In this document: positions 1-11,170 of the stretch, piece after piece
Numbering within the stretch: the first letter of the stretch is position 1
How the letters are laid out: each line of letters begins with the position of its first letter
Assembly: GCA_023014485.1 (NCBI GenBank)
Contig: JAJOZX010001567.1
Location: 426,001-490,000 of the forward strand
Source: Bathynomus jamesi
Taxonomy: Eukaryota > Arthropoda > Malacostraca > Isopoda > Cirolanidae
Reading direction: 5' to 3'
Length of the DNA: 64,000 nt
The notes under the pieces: model-generated
Databases searched by the model: none
What the model saw: only the letters and a program-made list of their open reading frames with translations
Told to the model about the DNA's origin: nothing
Translations under genes and position numbers: made by a program

Positions 1-246
1 ACACGTGTCTATATATTTGAGTTAATAAAATGTAGTCATTATGAATGAAGACCATATAGATATTGTGTTTATTTAACCCTATATGATAATGACAATGATA
101 ATGATAAGTTCTATTGGGAAGATATAAATCCCATATATATGTATTTATATGTTTATCTACTTTGATGCTTTATTTAGTAATTTGATTCTGTTCACAGATA
201 AATAGGTTGTTTTCATCTAATGTTTTATGCCTCAAATTGCAATATA

Positions 247-386
247 CAGGGTGTTTCAGGTCGATCCTAGAAATATGGAAACTACGGAAAATACGGAATT
301 ACTATGACAAACTTCAAATACCAAATACAAACTACAAATTTCGCCAATTTCCGTATTTCTAGGGTCGACCTACCTGAAACACCCTA
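247..386. mobile_element. Short MITE with imperfect terminal inverted repeats
   Basis: The left end reads CAGGGTGTTTCAGG and continues to CTAGAAATA. The right end is its reverse complement with a 3-bp indel. The element is about 140 bp with no coding capacity and sits against a TA tract. The CAGGGTG terminus is typical of Tc1/mariner-type MITEs; the family assignment is inferred. Confidence 0.6.
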
Positions 387-573
387 TATATATATATATA
401 TCTATATATATATATTATATATATATATATACGCACGAATATATATTATTATTATTACTATTATTATTATTATTATTATTATTATATAAATCTACGGAAT
501 TAAAATTAAAATTTTAAATAATTCTATGGAAAATGTACATAAACTTTAATTTGACACACACACACACACAACC

Positions 574-661
<88 letters not shown>
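386..661. repeat. Microsatellite cluster (TA)n, (ATT)n, (CA)n, (TA)n
   Basis: Consecutive simple repeats: TA (386-432), ATT (440-485), CA (553-605) and TA (605-661). Apparent reading frames here are only translations of the repeats. Nothing else is visible. Confidence 0.95.
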
Positions 662-664
<3 letters not shown>

Positions 665-689
665 TATCAGTTCTCAGTACTCCAAATAG

Positions 690-1300
690 AGACAAAGCAA
701 TACCTGACAGAGATACCTTTTTTTGAAGGAGAATTAAATGGAGAATGTATATCTGATTCTGAATATACCGCAGAAGATATAACTAAATCTAAACAACAAA
801 TTAAATCACATTCAGTTGCAGTCCCGACAAGTGGAATGCCCTGATAATTAAACACTAAGAATGAAATAGCTACACCCCGACAATGGACATGCAGAAGACC
901 TCTGAACCCTGAGGAAAAACCGAGCATCCTGAAAAGGGCGAACATTGCTCCTATATATAAAAGAGGGGATAGATCTCAATCAACGAACTATAGACCGGTG
1001 TCACTGACATCACATCTCACCAAAACATTTTAAAGCAAAGTTAAAGAGAAAATCTTTCACTTCCTGGAGATGCTGTAAAGATTTAATGAGAATTAGCACG
1101 GATTCCGATCAGGAAGATCGTGCCTATCACAACTAATAGAGCACTATGACAATATCATAGATGCACTTGAAAACATTGAAAACTGCGGTGTAATATACAC
1201 GGATTTTGCTAAAGCGTTCGACAAGTGTGATCATGGTATAATTGCACATAAAATAAAACATGGGAATAACGGATAATCACGTCATACACTATTTATATTA
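690..1300 (+). pseudogene. Non-LTR retrotransposon reverse transcriptase, 5-prime part (decayed)
   Basis: Joining frames by eye gives typical non-LTR reverse transcriptase blocks: KRANIAPIYKRGD, NYRPVSLTSHLTKTF, then HGFRSGRSC-like and YTDFAKAFDKCDH, which carries the first catalytic aspartate of the palm. Frames shift several times and contain stops, so it is a dead copy. The second half resumes at about 1735 after a foldback element and a TA tract. It resembles jockey/CR1-type LINEs; clade assignment needs a profile search. No endonuclease domain or tail is recognisable. Confidence 0.75.
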
Positions 1301-1322
1301 TATATATATACGAGTATATATA

Positions 1323-1723
1323 CAGGGTGTCCCAAAAGTCTCCATACATAGGGAAAATTAGCACTTTTTAGCAAAATGTAACTTTATTTACAAAACATTC
1401 TCTACATGATTGCCATTTCTTTGTAAACACACACGGATGCGTCTCTCCCACTCATGGTGAACTCGTGTTAACACATTTGGTGTTATGGACGTAATGTACC
1501 AGGAAAAGATACAGAACATGGATCGCCTAAAGAAACGCATTCGAAGTGCAATTACGTCCATAACACCAAATGTGTTAACACGAGTTCACCATGAGTGGGA
1601 GAGACGCATCCGTGTGTGTTTACAAAGAAATGGCAATCATGTAGAGAATGTTTTGTAAATAAAGTTACATTTTGCTAAAAAGTGCTAATTTTCCCTATGT
1701 ATGGAGACTTTTGGGACACCCTG
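1323..1723. mobile_element. Perfect foldback element derived from a mariner 3-prime end
   Basis: Two arms of about 175 bp (1323-1497 and 1549-1723) are, as far as I can read, perfect reverse complements, separated by about 51 bp. The outer ends read CAGGGTGTCCCAAAAGTC and are flanked by TA on both sides (1321-1322, 1724-1725). The right arm on + encodes a mariner transposase C-terminus (ITPNVLTRVHHEWERRI...NHVENVL, stop). The left arm is the same segment inverted. No other transposase part remains. Arm identity suggests a young insertion. It interrupts a decayed LINE. Confidence 0.9.
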
Positions 1724-1734
1724 TATTTTTTTTC

Positions 1735-2405
1735 TTCAGTGGCGTTCCGTCCACTGGGGACAGTACTAACATTTGATTAATGGATCTATAACTTTCTTAG
1801 AGAACGTCAGGAAGTTGCAAACGTGTATCACTATCAGAATCGGAAGTACGCAGCTCACTGTCACAAGGAATAGCATTAGCTCCACTCCTATTCATTTTTA
1901 TGCTAAAAGACATAGACAATGAAGCAGACGACAATAGTATAGTAACACCCTTTACTGGCGATACAAAAATCAGCAGAAAAATTAGAAATGCGGAAGAGGT
2001 GAAAGCCCTACAGACGGACGCAAACAAATTATACAGATCATCATAAGACAACAATATAAAATTTAACACCGAGAAATTTCAGCCCTCGAGATATGGAAGA
2101 AATGAGGAACTGAAACAGATACAATGTTACGACCCAGATAGACAGGAAATTCAGTGAAGCACGAAAGCAAAACATTTAGTTATAATGACCAATGATACGA
2201 AATTTGAGACAAATAAAGATAGCGATAAACAAAGCAAACAGAATTATGGGACAGTTACTGACAACCAAAACTTGACTACTGCTCAGTATTGACGTCCCCA
2301 TTTAAAGAAGAAATTAATAAACTAGAAGAAATTCAAAGAAATGTCAGCTAAAATCGATGGATGCTGCAAAGAATTCATTTATTAGAAAGTACTACGTACA
2401 TTATA
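1735..2405 (+). pseudogene. Non-LTR retrotransposon reverse transcriptase, 3-prime part (decayed)
   Basis: Continues the fragment at 690-1300. Visible blocks are ALAPLLFIFMLKDIDNEAD and FTGDTKISRKIRNAEE. The latter occupies the place of the catalytic YADD/FADD box but reads TGD, so one catalytic aspartate is lost. Downstream pieces match the usual thumb region (LVIMTNDTKFE, NKLEEIQRN-like) in shifted frames. No intact frame and no tail. Confidence 0.7.
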
Positions 2406-2406
2406 A

Positions 2407-2407
<1 letters not shown>

Positions 2408-2462
<55 letters not shown>
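2408..2462. repeat. (TA)n microsatellite
   Basis: About 50 bp of TA repeat with one interruption, joining the LINE fragment to the long inverted repeat that follows. Confidence 0.9.
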
Positions 2463-2463
<1 letters not shown>

Positions 2464-2540
2464 GAAAAATTATTTCACGAAAGTGACACGTGAAAAGTAT
2501 TTATGATGAATAAAACCACGAAGGAAAAAAGAAACACAAA

Positions 2541-2580
2541 GGGGTGCTCAAGCACTTTCGTCTAATGACATCCTCAGGAA
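2541..2580 (-). other. Hammerhead-like motif (left arm copy)
   Basis: The minus strand reads CTGAGGA, then a GTC/GAC stem with loop ATTA, then GAAA, followed by GTGC-TTGA-GCAC able to form a short hairpin. CUGANGA and GAAA are the two conserved hammerhead core boxes. One extra base lies before the stem and no proper cleavage triplet is visible, so it is likely a relic. Confidence 0.4.
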
Positions 2581-2649
2581 CACTGGAGTGAAAGGACAGA
2601 TCAAGGCAATATATAGGTTACAAAAATAAACATACATACATACATATTC

Positions 2650-2701
<52 letters not shown>

Positions 2702-3296
2702 AGTAAGCATAGAAAAAATTGTGGGAGGAGCAAACATTTATATGGGAGATTGACACCTTTAGCACTTCAATAATTATAAAAACAAATTTGGTAATTTTTT
2801 TCCCTTATGCATATATATATATATATATATATTCTGTATATATTGCGTTTATATTTCGTATATATACCGTATATATGTTGTATATATATTTTATTGTTCT
2901 TTATATATCATCTAGGCATCATTTTGTTTTCCAATTTATATTTACTTGTACTTTTTTATTCGTTTGTGACTATAATATGCATATGTGGTAATTTTTCCCT
3001 TATAAATTGGTGTGCCTCTCTTAAAATTTATCTTTCAATTTATTATTATTATTTTTTTATTATTTTTTTAATAATTAATTTTTTTTTTTTGGTTTATTTC
3101 TTTATTCCTTTGTGACATATATATCAATTTGGCATCATCTATTAAATTGATTGTAAAACTTCCCTTTTGAGCTTGAATTTGTAGACTCCACTTACAATAT
3201 TTATATTTATTTTTATTTCTTTATTGTTTTGTGACCTGTTCCATTAACAAGCCATTTGAATTTATATTGAAGGTCGGCCAAAGTGCTAAAAGTGTC

Positions 3297-3341
<45 letters not shown>

Positions 3342-3583
3342 GTTTTTTTTATTTGCCTGTTTATTTCTTTATGATTATTTAGGCTGTGACATATATATCA
3401 CTAAGGCACTATTTTGTAATTAATTTTTTCTCAATTTATATTTATATTTATATTTCTTTATTCTTTTGTGACCTGTTTCATAAACAAGCCATTTGAATTT
3501 ATATTGAATGTCGGCTGAAGTGCTAAAGGTGTCAATCTCCCATATAAATGTTTGCTCCTCCCACAATTTTTTCTATGCTTACT

Positions 3584-3637
<54 letters not shown>

Positions 3638-3705
3638 GAATATGTATGTATGTATGTTTATTTTGTAACCTATATATTGCCTTGATCTGTCCTTTCACTC
3701 CAGTG

Positions 3706-3750
3706 TTCCTGAGGATGTCATTAGACGAAAGCGCTTGAGCACCCCTTTGT
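3706..3750 (+). other. Hammerhead-like motif (right arm copy)
   Basis: Same motif as in the left arm, on the plus strand: CTGAGGA, GTC-ATTA-GAC, GAAA, then GCGC-TTGA-GCAC. One base differs from the left copy in the last hairpin. Activity is doubtful. Confidence 0.4.
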
Positions 3751-3782
3751 GTTTCTTTTTTCCTTCGTGGTTTTATTCATCA

Positions 3783-4250
3783 TATATATATATATATATT
3801 ATATATATATATATATATTCGCTGAAAAGAACAAGAGAGAGAGAGAGAGAGAGAGATACACCATAATTTACACATGGAAAATAATATAAAAACTTGTGCC
3901 AACCTCAAACTGAACCCAATAACAATCCAAACAACGCTTGAAAATAAGAAAGGTAGAATGTCTAGTGTTCTCAAACTAAAAGAAAGACAAGGGACATCCT
4001 CAACTCTGACTGAAAATAGGTACTTAACCAACTACCCCAAAAAATAAGAAATACCACTAATGTCGCAGTAGGAGTCTTCAAAAGAAGACGCCAGGCTCAG
4101 GAGCGTCAGGATGAGTGTGCCTGGCTATGGGAGATAGAGAGCTCAAGCTAGCAATTCTTTCGTACATTAGGCCAGGTCTAAAGTTGGGGCCATCAGCCTG
4201 ATCTCTGTGTGAAGAGAGCCCAACGCACGAAACATCTACAATCAATCAAT
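3783..4250. other. TA and GA microsatellites, then unassigned sequence
   Basis: TA repeats (3783-3820) and a GA run (3834-3857) are followed by about 390 bp without a gene. Near 4190-4250 a GTGAAGAGAGCCC...CACGAAACATC segment ends in CAATCAATCAATC, which resembles a Penelope-type tail, but the match is weak. Confidence 0.5.
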
Positions 4251-4316
4251 CAATATATATATATATATATATATGGGATGAATTTCACAATTAAACACGT
4301 GAAATGAATGAATGAT

Positions 4317-4397
4317 GCAAACCCACAAGGAAAAAGAAAAACGATTCCAATACACGAAAGGCCTTGGAATCGTTTTTCTTTTTCCTTGTGGGTTTGC
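4317..4397. repeat. 34-bp inverted repeat with 13-bp spacer
   Basis: GCAAACCCACAAGGAAAAAG and onward (4317-4350) is perfectly mirrored at 4364-4397. TGAATTTCACAATTAAACAC precedes it; the same string, inverted, closes repeats near 4645-4668 and 55617-55641. The GGAATCGTTTTTC core recurs near 44038, so this is one end of an interspersed family. Confidence 0.8.
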
Positions 4398-4430
4398 AGC
4401 ATATATATATATATATACACACACCACATG

Positions 4431-4572
4431 GTTAACCTTGGTTTTGCATCCACCCGAATTGTTCATTCTGACGAAGGTCAAGCTTGTCACTCCACCTTAG
4501 ACCTATAGTTTAACGTGGAATTCGAACCACGCCACACCAGCAGCTCAGTGTTTTAACCACTAGGCTACGTAG

Positions 4573-4576
<4 letters not shown>
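4431..4576 (-). repeat. tRNA-derived SINE fragment (first tRNA-like half)
   Basis: On the minus strand the unit begins with a box A-like GCCTAGTGGTTAAAACAC and has a box B-like GGTTCGAATTCC, then a non-tRNA body ending ACCAAGGTTAACC. It is the same family as the copies at about 23.97, 45.55, 53.68 and 57.98 kb. Confidence 0.75.
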
Positions 4577-4608
<32 letters not shown>

Positions 4609-4661
4609 GGAAACCTACAAGGAAAAACAAAAAAATGTTAAATGCGAATGTGAAATTCATC

Positions 4662-4711
<50 letters not shown>

Positions 4712-5000
4712 TGTAATCGCATTACGGCACCAAAGTTAAAAAATTTAAAATGCTTCACAGAAATTGCTGTATAAAATTTATGATATTTGAAATTTGAAAT
4801 TTTTTTTATCTCGTTATCCGTTCGTCAGAAAAAAAAATCGTAAAGATTATAAATAAAATAAAGCCAAAAAAAAAATTAAAAATTAAATAAAATTCGAAAG
4901 GACAAACGATTTTTTAATTTGGATTTCATGTTACAAGCTCTTATCTTAATTTAACTTTCCGCGTATGTGAACTCCTCATTAGAAATATTTATTGTGTTTA

Positions 5001-5074
<74 letters not shown>
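4577..5074. other. TA microsatellites and AT-rich spacer, no gene
   Basis: TA repeats at 4576-4607, 4665-4707 and 5001-5074 bracket AT-rich unique-looking DNA. A 58-bp piece at 4608-4668 shares the TGTGAAATTCATCCCATATA end with repeats elsewhere in the window. Confidence 0.8.
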
Positions 5075-5080
<6 letters not shown>

Positions 5081-5383
5081 GTCCCATAAGTCCGGTCTTA
5101 TAGGAAAAAATTTCTTAAATTAAATTTACAAAAAATAATACATTAGAACATTAGAGATAATATGGAAGTGAATTACACTGGTGAGGAAAAGACCTCCGGA
5201 GACCTTTTTCTCACCAGTGTAACTCACTTCCATATTAGCCATTACGTGTTATTCTACCTGCAGCAGAAAAAGATCCCTAAACAAGACATCACTTTGAACA
5301 TTTGTTTTAGTTCTAACATATTACTTTTGTAAATTTAATTTAAAATAATTTTTCCCATGAAACCGAACTTATGGAACACCCTG
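5075..5383. mobile_element. Mariner-type MITE with internal hairpin
   Basis: The ends read TAGGGTGTCCCATAAGTCCG and the inverse ending ACACCCTG, with TA flanks. Subterminal sequences (TAAATTTACAAAA) are also inverted. A second, nearly perfect hairpin of about 30-bp arms lies at 5166-5233 (GGAAGTGAATTACACTGGTG), around CCTCCGG. The right half holds about 80 bp with no partner on the left, so one arm has an internal deletion. No open frame. Confidence 0.8.
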
Positions 5384-5384
5384 T

Positions 5385-5426
<42 letters not shown>

Positions 5427-5454
5427 GTATATTATACAGTGTACATTTAAATAA

Positions 5455-6358
5455 AACAATATATGCTAATTAATAATAAATACAACGATCATTACTCGTA
5501 TAGTTGAATGTAGACACTATGATAATAATTATAATTGTTATTGAATGTTAATTATGATTGTCTGAAGCTGAGGCCACCTGGTCTTTTGCAGACCAAATAA
5601 TGTTATTAATTAGGTTGATTGATAGAATGAGTTTTCTTCTTTTATTACACAAAATAAATAATTTATGAATAAGCCAAAATAAAAGGTTGCAGTTGTTTGA
5701 ATGCAAGTTCAGTTGAAATGTATAAATGTGCTCTTGATTAATGACTTCAATATAATAGTGACTTCAATATTAATAATGCGCGAGGTAATGATATGTCTTT
5801 ATATAAAGTTAGGTGAATGACACCAGGACAAAATAGGCCTGCTAACGATGTTTACATGTTGAAGTCTAACGTGTCACTAGATTCTCTTCAGAGGAAGAGA
5901 AATCGAGATATCGTGCCCATGAATTCTTATAACGAAGTTGAGGTGTGGTTCGCGATGTGACGTCATCTTGGTCGTGGTCGTGTCGATGGAACAGCGGGTC
6001 TGGTGCTAAGTGGTAATCGCGAAAGTATGGGAAGGCGTTCTCGTCGCTACACTCATTTCCTTAAGTCAATATTTGAGTTAGGTAAAATTGTAAACAAAAT
6101 ACATAGTTTGGTTTAATTTCATTATTATTATTATTATATTAACATAAATGTGTAAATCTAATTTCTTATTATATCGTTAATATTCTGTCTATAAATTTCG
6201 AGTAAAAACGTTTATTTAACATTCATAAACGTTTACAACGTTGCATTTACATAAAACCCCTATGTAAAATCCACATTTTAAAATCCTTTCCTTATGCCTG
6301 TAGTATTATTAATACTTATTAATAAGGCATATATAAAAGTAGTATATATATATATATA

Positions 6359-6393
<35 letters not shown>

Positions 6394-6777
6394 TTATGAA
6401 ATAATATAAAAATGATGTGATAGCCAAATTTCAATTCAAGTACGCCATTCGATCCTCTCTTCTTAGAAAAGACAGAGTCGCTTTCTTTCTTTTTATATAA
6501 TCAAAAGTCGAAAGTGGGAGAAAATACCTTTTTTGAAATCGTTTCAGAAACCCCAAAATAGGCCATTTCTAGGCCGAAAGCAGCCGGATTAGAGAGGGCT
6601 AGAAATCAAGGCTTGTTTTGGAAATTATTTTGAAGTAATAAGGAACATATATAAAGAATTTGGCCACGAAAAATGGCCGTGATCAGGAGAGAAATGAGAT
6701 AGTTTAGTACATTATATTATGGTCTAGTTAAGCCCTAAAATTTTAAATTGCAATATTTTTTAAAGAAGATCTGATAT

Positions 6778-6833
<56 letters not shown>

Positions 6834-7575
6834 GTCAGAAATTTACATAGAAACAAATTCATTAATGAGACAGGAGTTTGGTTAACTTAGAGAATGAGAG
6901 AAGTTGTTGCATATTTTCAGACTTTAGCTTGATCGTCTTCAGTTTCGATGTTTTTTAGCCTTCTGAGAACAACCTGATTTGCAACGCGGTGACATTATCG
7001 AAAGCGTCATGTGCTTAATCACTAATTTTTGCTTCCAAATGTGCAAAGTTTTAGTTTTCATCCCATTATTTGGGTTTAACGTAATCCAAAGGGAAAATGA
7101 AATTTAAAAACAAACATATTTTCTTTTACTTATCAGAAAATGTATCACTTTGAAAATCACGGAATGCTTTCGCATACTGCAAAAAAGGGGGGGGGATTCA
7201 TTCTATTAAAAAAAAAAAAAAAAGAATTTCAAAAGCAATGATACAGGCTTGAAACTTCTGTTGGAAACTTCCATCCACGTAATTTTCACCGCAGACATTT
7301 ACAGTTTGAGAAAATGGAATCAATGATTCTTCTCGTTTAAAGAGAATACCAATCAGCCATAAGGGCCAAAACTGGCACACAGCTCAGACCAACTAAACTA
7401 ATATGGTTTATTGTTCGAACTCTTGTATTATTATTTCCAGCATCAACGGTATTCGAACCTCCGATCTCAGTGTCTTCACTTGGCTTGCAGGGAAACTATT
7501 ACCCGATATAAAAAGAAATCTATTACAGTATTAAAATTTTGTGAATAATGCTGATCTGTCATGGATTTTTCATCT
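5455..7575. other. No recognisable gene; TA tracts only
   Basis: AT-rich intergenic-type sequence. TA tracts are at 5398-5423, 6342-6391 and 6775-6829, with a short ATT run at 6121-6136, a 7-8 G run at 7186 and an A run at 7208. Nothing codes or folds convincingly. Confidence 0.7.
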
Positions 7576-7580
7576 CCTAA

Positions 7581-7784
7581 GTCTGGCCGCACACAGGATC
7601 GTCTTGCAACTCACGACTGACGACTTGGTTGTGACGATTCAAGTCGCGTGCGATTTTACATTGACAAAATGGGAGCCCCGCACACTGCAGCGACCGCAGT
7701 CAATGTAAAATTACACGCGACTTGAATCGTCACGACCCAAGTCGTCAGTCGTCAGTCGCAAGACGATCCTGTGTGCGGCCGGCC
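7581..7784. mobile_element. PIF/Harbinger-type palindromic MITE
   Basis: The 204-bp element is nearly all inverted repeat: GGCCGCACACAGGATCGTC at the left is mirrored at the right, with arms of about 85-95 bp around GAGCCCCGCACACTGCAGCG. It is flanked by TAA on both sides (7578-7580, 7785-7787), the 3-bp duplication used by Harbinger elements. There is no coding capacity; a related autonomous element is not in view. Confidence 0.85.
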
Positions 7785-7894
7785 TAAATCTATAACAGTC
7801 GCGACGCTTCCTTTTCAGAACATGTTAAATCTGGCTTTAACTTCCAGGCACCCCTTCTATTTTTAGGTGATGGTCAACTGCTGCACCATTTGGT

Positions 7895-7912
<18 letters not shown>

Positions 7913-7946
<34 letters not shown>
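7913..7946. repeat. (TA)n microsatellite abutting a mariner end
   Basis: ATT repeats then TA repeats run directly into the CAGGGTGGGT terminus of the next element. Confidence 0.9.
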
Positions 7947-7949
<3 letters not shown>

Positions 7950-8740
7950 GGTGGGTAAAAAAAAATTGACCCCTCAGAGGTAAACTGTCATATTAAAAAA
8001 GTAAGGGAACTAGAGCTCCCAAACTTCATAGACGCTTACCTTAGCATGTTGTTCGTCTTAATTGAGAAGTTGCTCGATGTGTCCCCCTTCCTGCTCAACG
8101 CAGGCCTCCAAAGGTGGACGCCACTGATCAATACATCTGTTTACATATCGTTGAGACACCTTCTCCCGGCCCAGCTGAATTCTTTCGCGTAGTTCATCTA
8201 TGTCTCTTATATTGGTACCAGGGATGTAAACTTTGGACGTCAAAAAACTTTCACTCTATCTAACTGATATTCGACGAATTAGTGGTGAAATATATACTTT
8301 CCAACAAGATGAAGCCCGTGCTCACAGAGCACGCCAAACTTCACATTCCTTGAGGACGAAACACCGAATTTTATCGAACCCAATATGTGGCTGGCTAGCA
8401 GCCCCGATCTTTCACCACTAGATTATGGTGTTTGAGAAGCCCTGAAGTCCAAAGTTTACATCCCTAGTACCAATGTAAGAGACATAGATGAACTACGCGA
8501 AAGAATTCTGCTCGGCTGGGAGAAAGTGCCTCAATGATATGTAAACAGATGTATTGATCAGTGGCGTCCACCTTTGGAGGCCTGCGTTGAGCAGGAAGGG
8601 GGACACATCGAGCAACTTCTCAATTAAGACGAACAACATGCTAAGGTAAGCGTCTATGAAGTTTGGGACCTCTAGTCCCCTTACTTTTTTTAATATGACA
8701 GTTTACCTCTAAGGGGTCACTTTTTTTTTACCCACCCAGT
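7947..8740. mobile_element. Foldback DD37D mariner derivative
   Basis: The ends read CAGGGTGGGTAAAAAAAAAT and its inverse. Arms of about 295 bp (7947-8241 and 8445-8740) are highly similar inverted copies of the transposase 3-prime end plus UTR, and the middle holds the continuation of the transposase C-terminal third. The structure therefore has one genuine 3-prime end and a second inverted duplicate joined at GGACGTC. Sister copies without the duplicate are at 12185-12676 and 23228-23438. Confidence 0.9.
8248..8627 (+). pseudogene. Mariner transposase C-terminal third (broken)
   Basis: Reads YLTDIRRISGEIYTFQQDEA, with the second catalytic Asp in QQD, then degraded SPDLSPLDYGV, a stop where Trp is expected (GV-stop-EALKSKVY), then SKVYIPSTNVRDIDEL and a second stop before a C-terminal CIDQWRPPLEACVEQEGG...IEQLLN and stop. 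N-terminal DNA-binding domain and first catalytic Asp are absent. The same protein is better preserved near 12.2 kb, where Asp-to-Asp spacing is 37. Confidence 0.8.
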
Positions 8741-8912
8741 GTATATATATTTCTTCTTTTTTTTCATGTGTACTGGTAAAAATATCTGATTCTATCTGGT
8801 GATTTGCAGCTCTCCAACAGGAAAAAAAACGGCAATCTAGCTGGCACTCAAGTATTATGTTACAATTATCAACCATCAAGTTACGGCTCATCTTGAGGAA
8901 AGTAACCTAACC

Positions 8913-9561
8913 CAAGGTATCCAACACGCTCGCCAATCGACACATGTGGCGAACTGACGATTAGCTCGTGGCGAATGGCTTTTGAGTTCATGAAACAATC
9001 TTTGCATTTTGACATTTTTAGTGCGCAAAAAACGACGGAACTTGCCAACCTATTTCATTTGGAAAGATGTCATTGAGAAATGGATGTCCTTTCGCTTCAA
9101 AACAAAATGGGCCAGCCACAAAGAAAAGAATCCGCGAGATTGTTTTCGACCTTTGGCTCAACTTACCATTGTGAATCCACCTTTTCTGTAATGAGTCACC
9201 TGAAGTCGAAGTATCGCTCTAATTTGCTTGATGCCAATTTAGAGGCAGAGCTCAGATGTTCAATAAGTGAAAACATTATGCCTGGTTTCACCCGGCTAGC
9301 GCAAGATAAAGACTGCCAAGCTTCACATTGAATTTTTTAATATAGCTCATTGCATTGCTGTAATTTTTAACATTATTGATGTTTTTACAATAAAGTTTAT
9401 CCTAAACATATATATCATTGTTGTATTAAAGTTTTCCTTTTATATGTCCTTTTTTCTTCCACTTCTAACGTGTTAGTACACACAGTTTCACTATGCGGCG
9501 AATTTTGCCCGCTGATCGCCACACATGTGGCGCATAACTAGAATTCTGTTGGATACCCCTG
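8913..9561 (+). mobile_element. Deleted hAT element with 8-bp target duplication
   Basis: The element is bounded by identical ACCTAACC (8905-8912 and 9562-9569). The ends are CAAGGTATCCAAC and GTTGGATACCCCTG, inverted with small mismatches. An internal palindrome, CACATGTGGCG, lies near each end. Only the C-terminal part of the transposase remains. The target site is itself a fragment of the telomere-type CCTAA repeat. Confidence 0.9.
9080..9331 (+). pseudogene. hAT transposase C-terminal dimerisation region
   Basis: The frame ends with FGSTYHCESTFSVMSHLKSK, YRSNLLDANLEAELRCSIS and a short tail before the stop. This is the hallmark C-terminal hAT dimerisation block (STY.CE..FS.M...KS..R..L...L...LR). 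The DDE core and BED finger are missing upstream, consistent with the 649-bp element length. Belongs to the group close to GTF2IRD2/ZBED-type domesticated hATs; exact family not assigned. Confidence 0.85.
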
Positions 9562-9569
9562 ACCTAACC

Positions 9570-11035
9570 TCATAGGTTTTCCTTTCCCTTCCATCCCCAA
9601 AAACATTTCGGACTACAAATAATATCGGACGTTATTAAATTGAAAAATGTTATTCCGAATAAGTATTACAAACACAATTCAAGGAAGCGTATTAAAAACC
9701 TGACACTATATAGGAAAGAAGGTAGTATGCATAGATTTCTTAATCATTCCTTTATGTCCTAACTATAATTTCGTCTTAGACACGCAAATATCCCAATTTC
9801 TTTTCAGCTTAAAACTTCGAGGGAAGTTTTTGCGAGAGGAAAAGCATCAACGGAGCTTCAACGCGAAAGCATTATTACCAAGGGTTCTTTCCCTCATTTT
9901 CCTTATCTCTCAACATTCACATCGTTCAAGTTTCATCGCGTTTCACTTTGTCTGTAACGACAAAGTCTTAGTATTGTTGCGTGTCTTCCATGCGAGTAAT
10001 ATAACCCCTCATTTTACTGTCTTCTATTAGCCAAACGAGTAAATATAATTTATTTGAAAAAATATAAGATAAAATATATTTCATATTATTAATTTCGTTT
10101 TATTTGCATTCATATCTCTGAAAGGTGCTAGCTGTGTAACATCTATATATACACGGAAACTTGAAACCACCTTTTCAAAATAAATTGAAAAATGCGATCT
10201 AAAGACTTGGAAATTTTGAATCTACACTGAGAAGCTTTTCAAATTTGATGAGTTATATAATTTTGTAGACAGTTTGACTGTCATGAATAGAATACAAGCA
10301 AAATTAAAGACTAACTTCAATTTAACATCATCATCATCATCATCATCATCATTTGAGGAAGTTAATTCATCTCTTTACAATTTGAAAACCATCGACCGCA
10401 AAAAAAAAATGGAATAATCGTTAAATGTTTGTCATTTTCTCCACATGATGCAAAATAGATTAGCAAATTGAGGATGTTTATTTTTAAAGAGTTTCTTTAT
10501 GAATTTCGTTTCGTGGTTATTTTATAAAAAAGAATTATAAATTTAGTTTCAAAAACGATCGTATATACTCGACTATTGATGTTAAAAAATTTGCAAAAAT
10601 AATTATGGCGTCTACATACGCGCAAAAAGAGTTGGCCTTCCTCTATTCTTTTCAAATATACAAATACACATATCATATTCAGTATGCTTACGATAAAGCC
10701 CATAAAGAAAGCAGATAAAGTAACCTTTCAGGTCATAATTTTTCCATGGCCTCGCATTACTCTTCCGAAAATCTTTTTATTGGTTAATCTTGATGCATAT
10801 AAAACACCATCGCTTATTTGAGCGAGGTACGAAAACTTATATGCGGACCGTATATTCTCTCAAAGTTTGATACGGTAATTGATTTTTTATCGCGCGAACC
10901 GCCTTGTCGAAGTCTGGTTATGGTCTTCTGTTTGTCAAAGTCAGATAAATTCTGGCACTAGTCGGATATTTTCTCTATCTGGATGGTGTTTTACGATCTT
11001 ACTAAAAGGAAATATTTTTCATATATGAATATACG
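9570..11035. other. No recognisable gene; short (CAT)n
   Basis: About 1.4 kb of AT-rich sequence with short unsupported frames. A CAT repeat lies at 10326-10352. Nothing else is recognised. Confidence 0.65.
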
Positions 11036-11036
11036 G

Positions 11037-11170
<134 letters not shown>

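Larger units (their letters stand above)
2508..3782. repeat. Long inverted repeat, probable Penelope-like element termini
   Basis: About 260 bp at 2508-2770 recur inverted at 3520-3782, including an internal TA tract and the phrase TGTGGGAGGAGCAAACATTT. The roughly 750-bp centre holds a direct repeat (3225-3297 and 3463-3540, starting CTTTTGTGACCTGTT). Each arm carries a CTGAGGA...GACGAAA hammerhead-like motif. Inverted and direct copies of a terminal segment with a hammerhead-like motif are known for Penelope-like elements. No reverse transcriptase is present, so the assignment is inference. Confidence 0.6.

Noticed and set aside
533..844. 103-codon open frame across CA and TA repeats
   Set aside because: Most of it is translated microsatellite; the tail belongs to a decayed LINE.
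5950..6065. GC-richer island as a possible exon
   Set aside because: No open frame with splice sites or recognisable protein could be supported.
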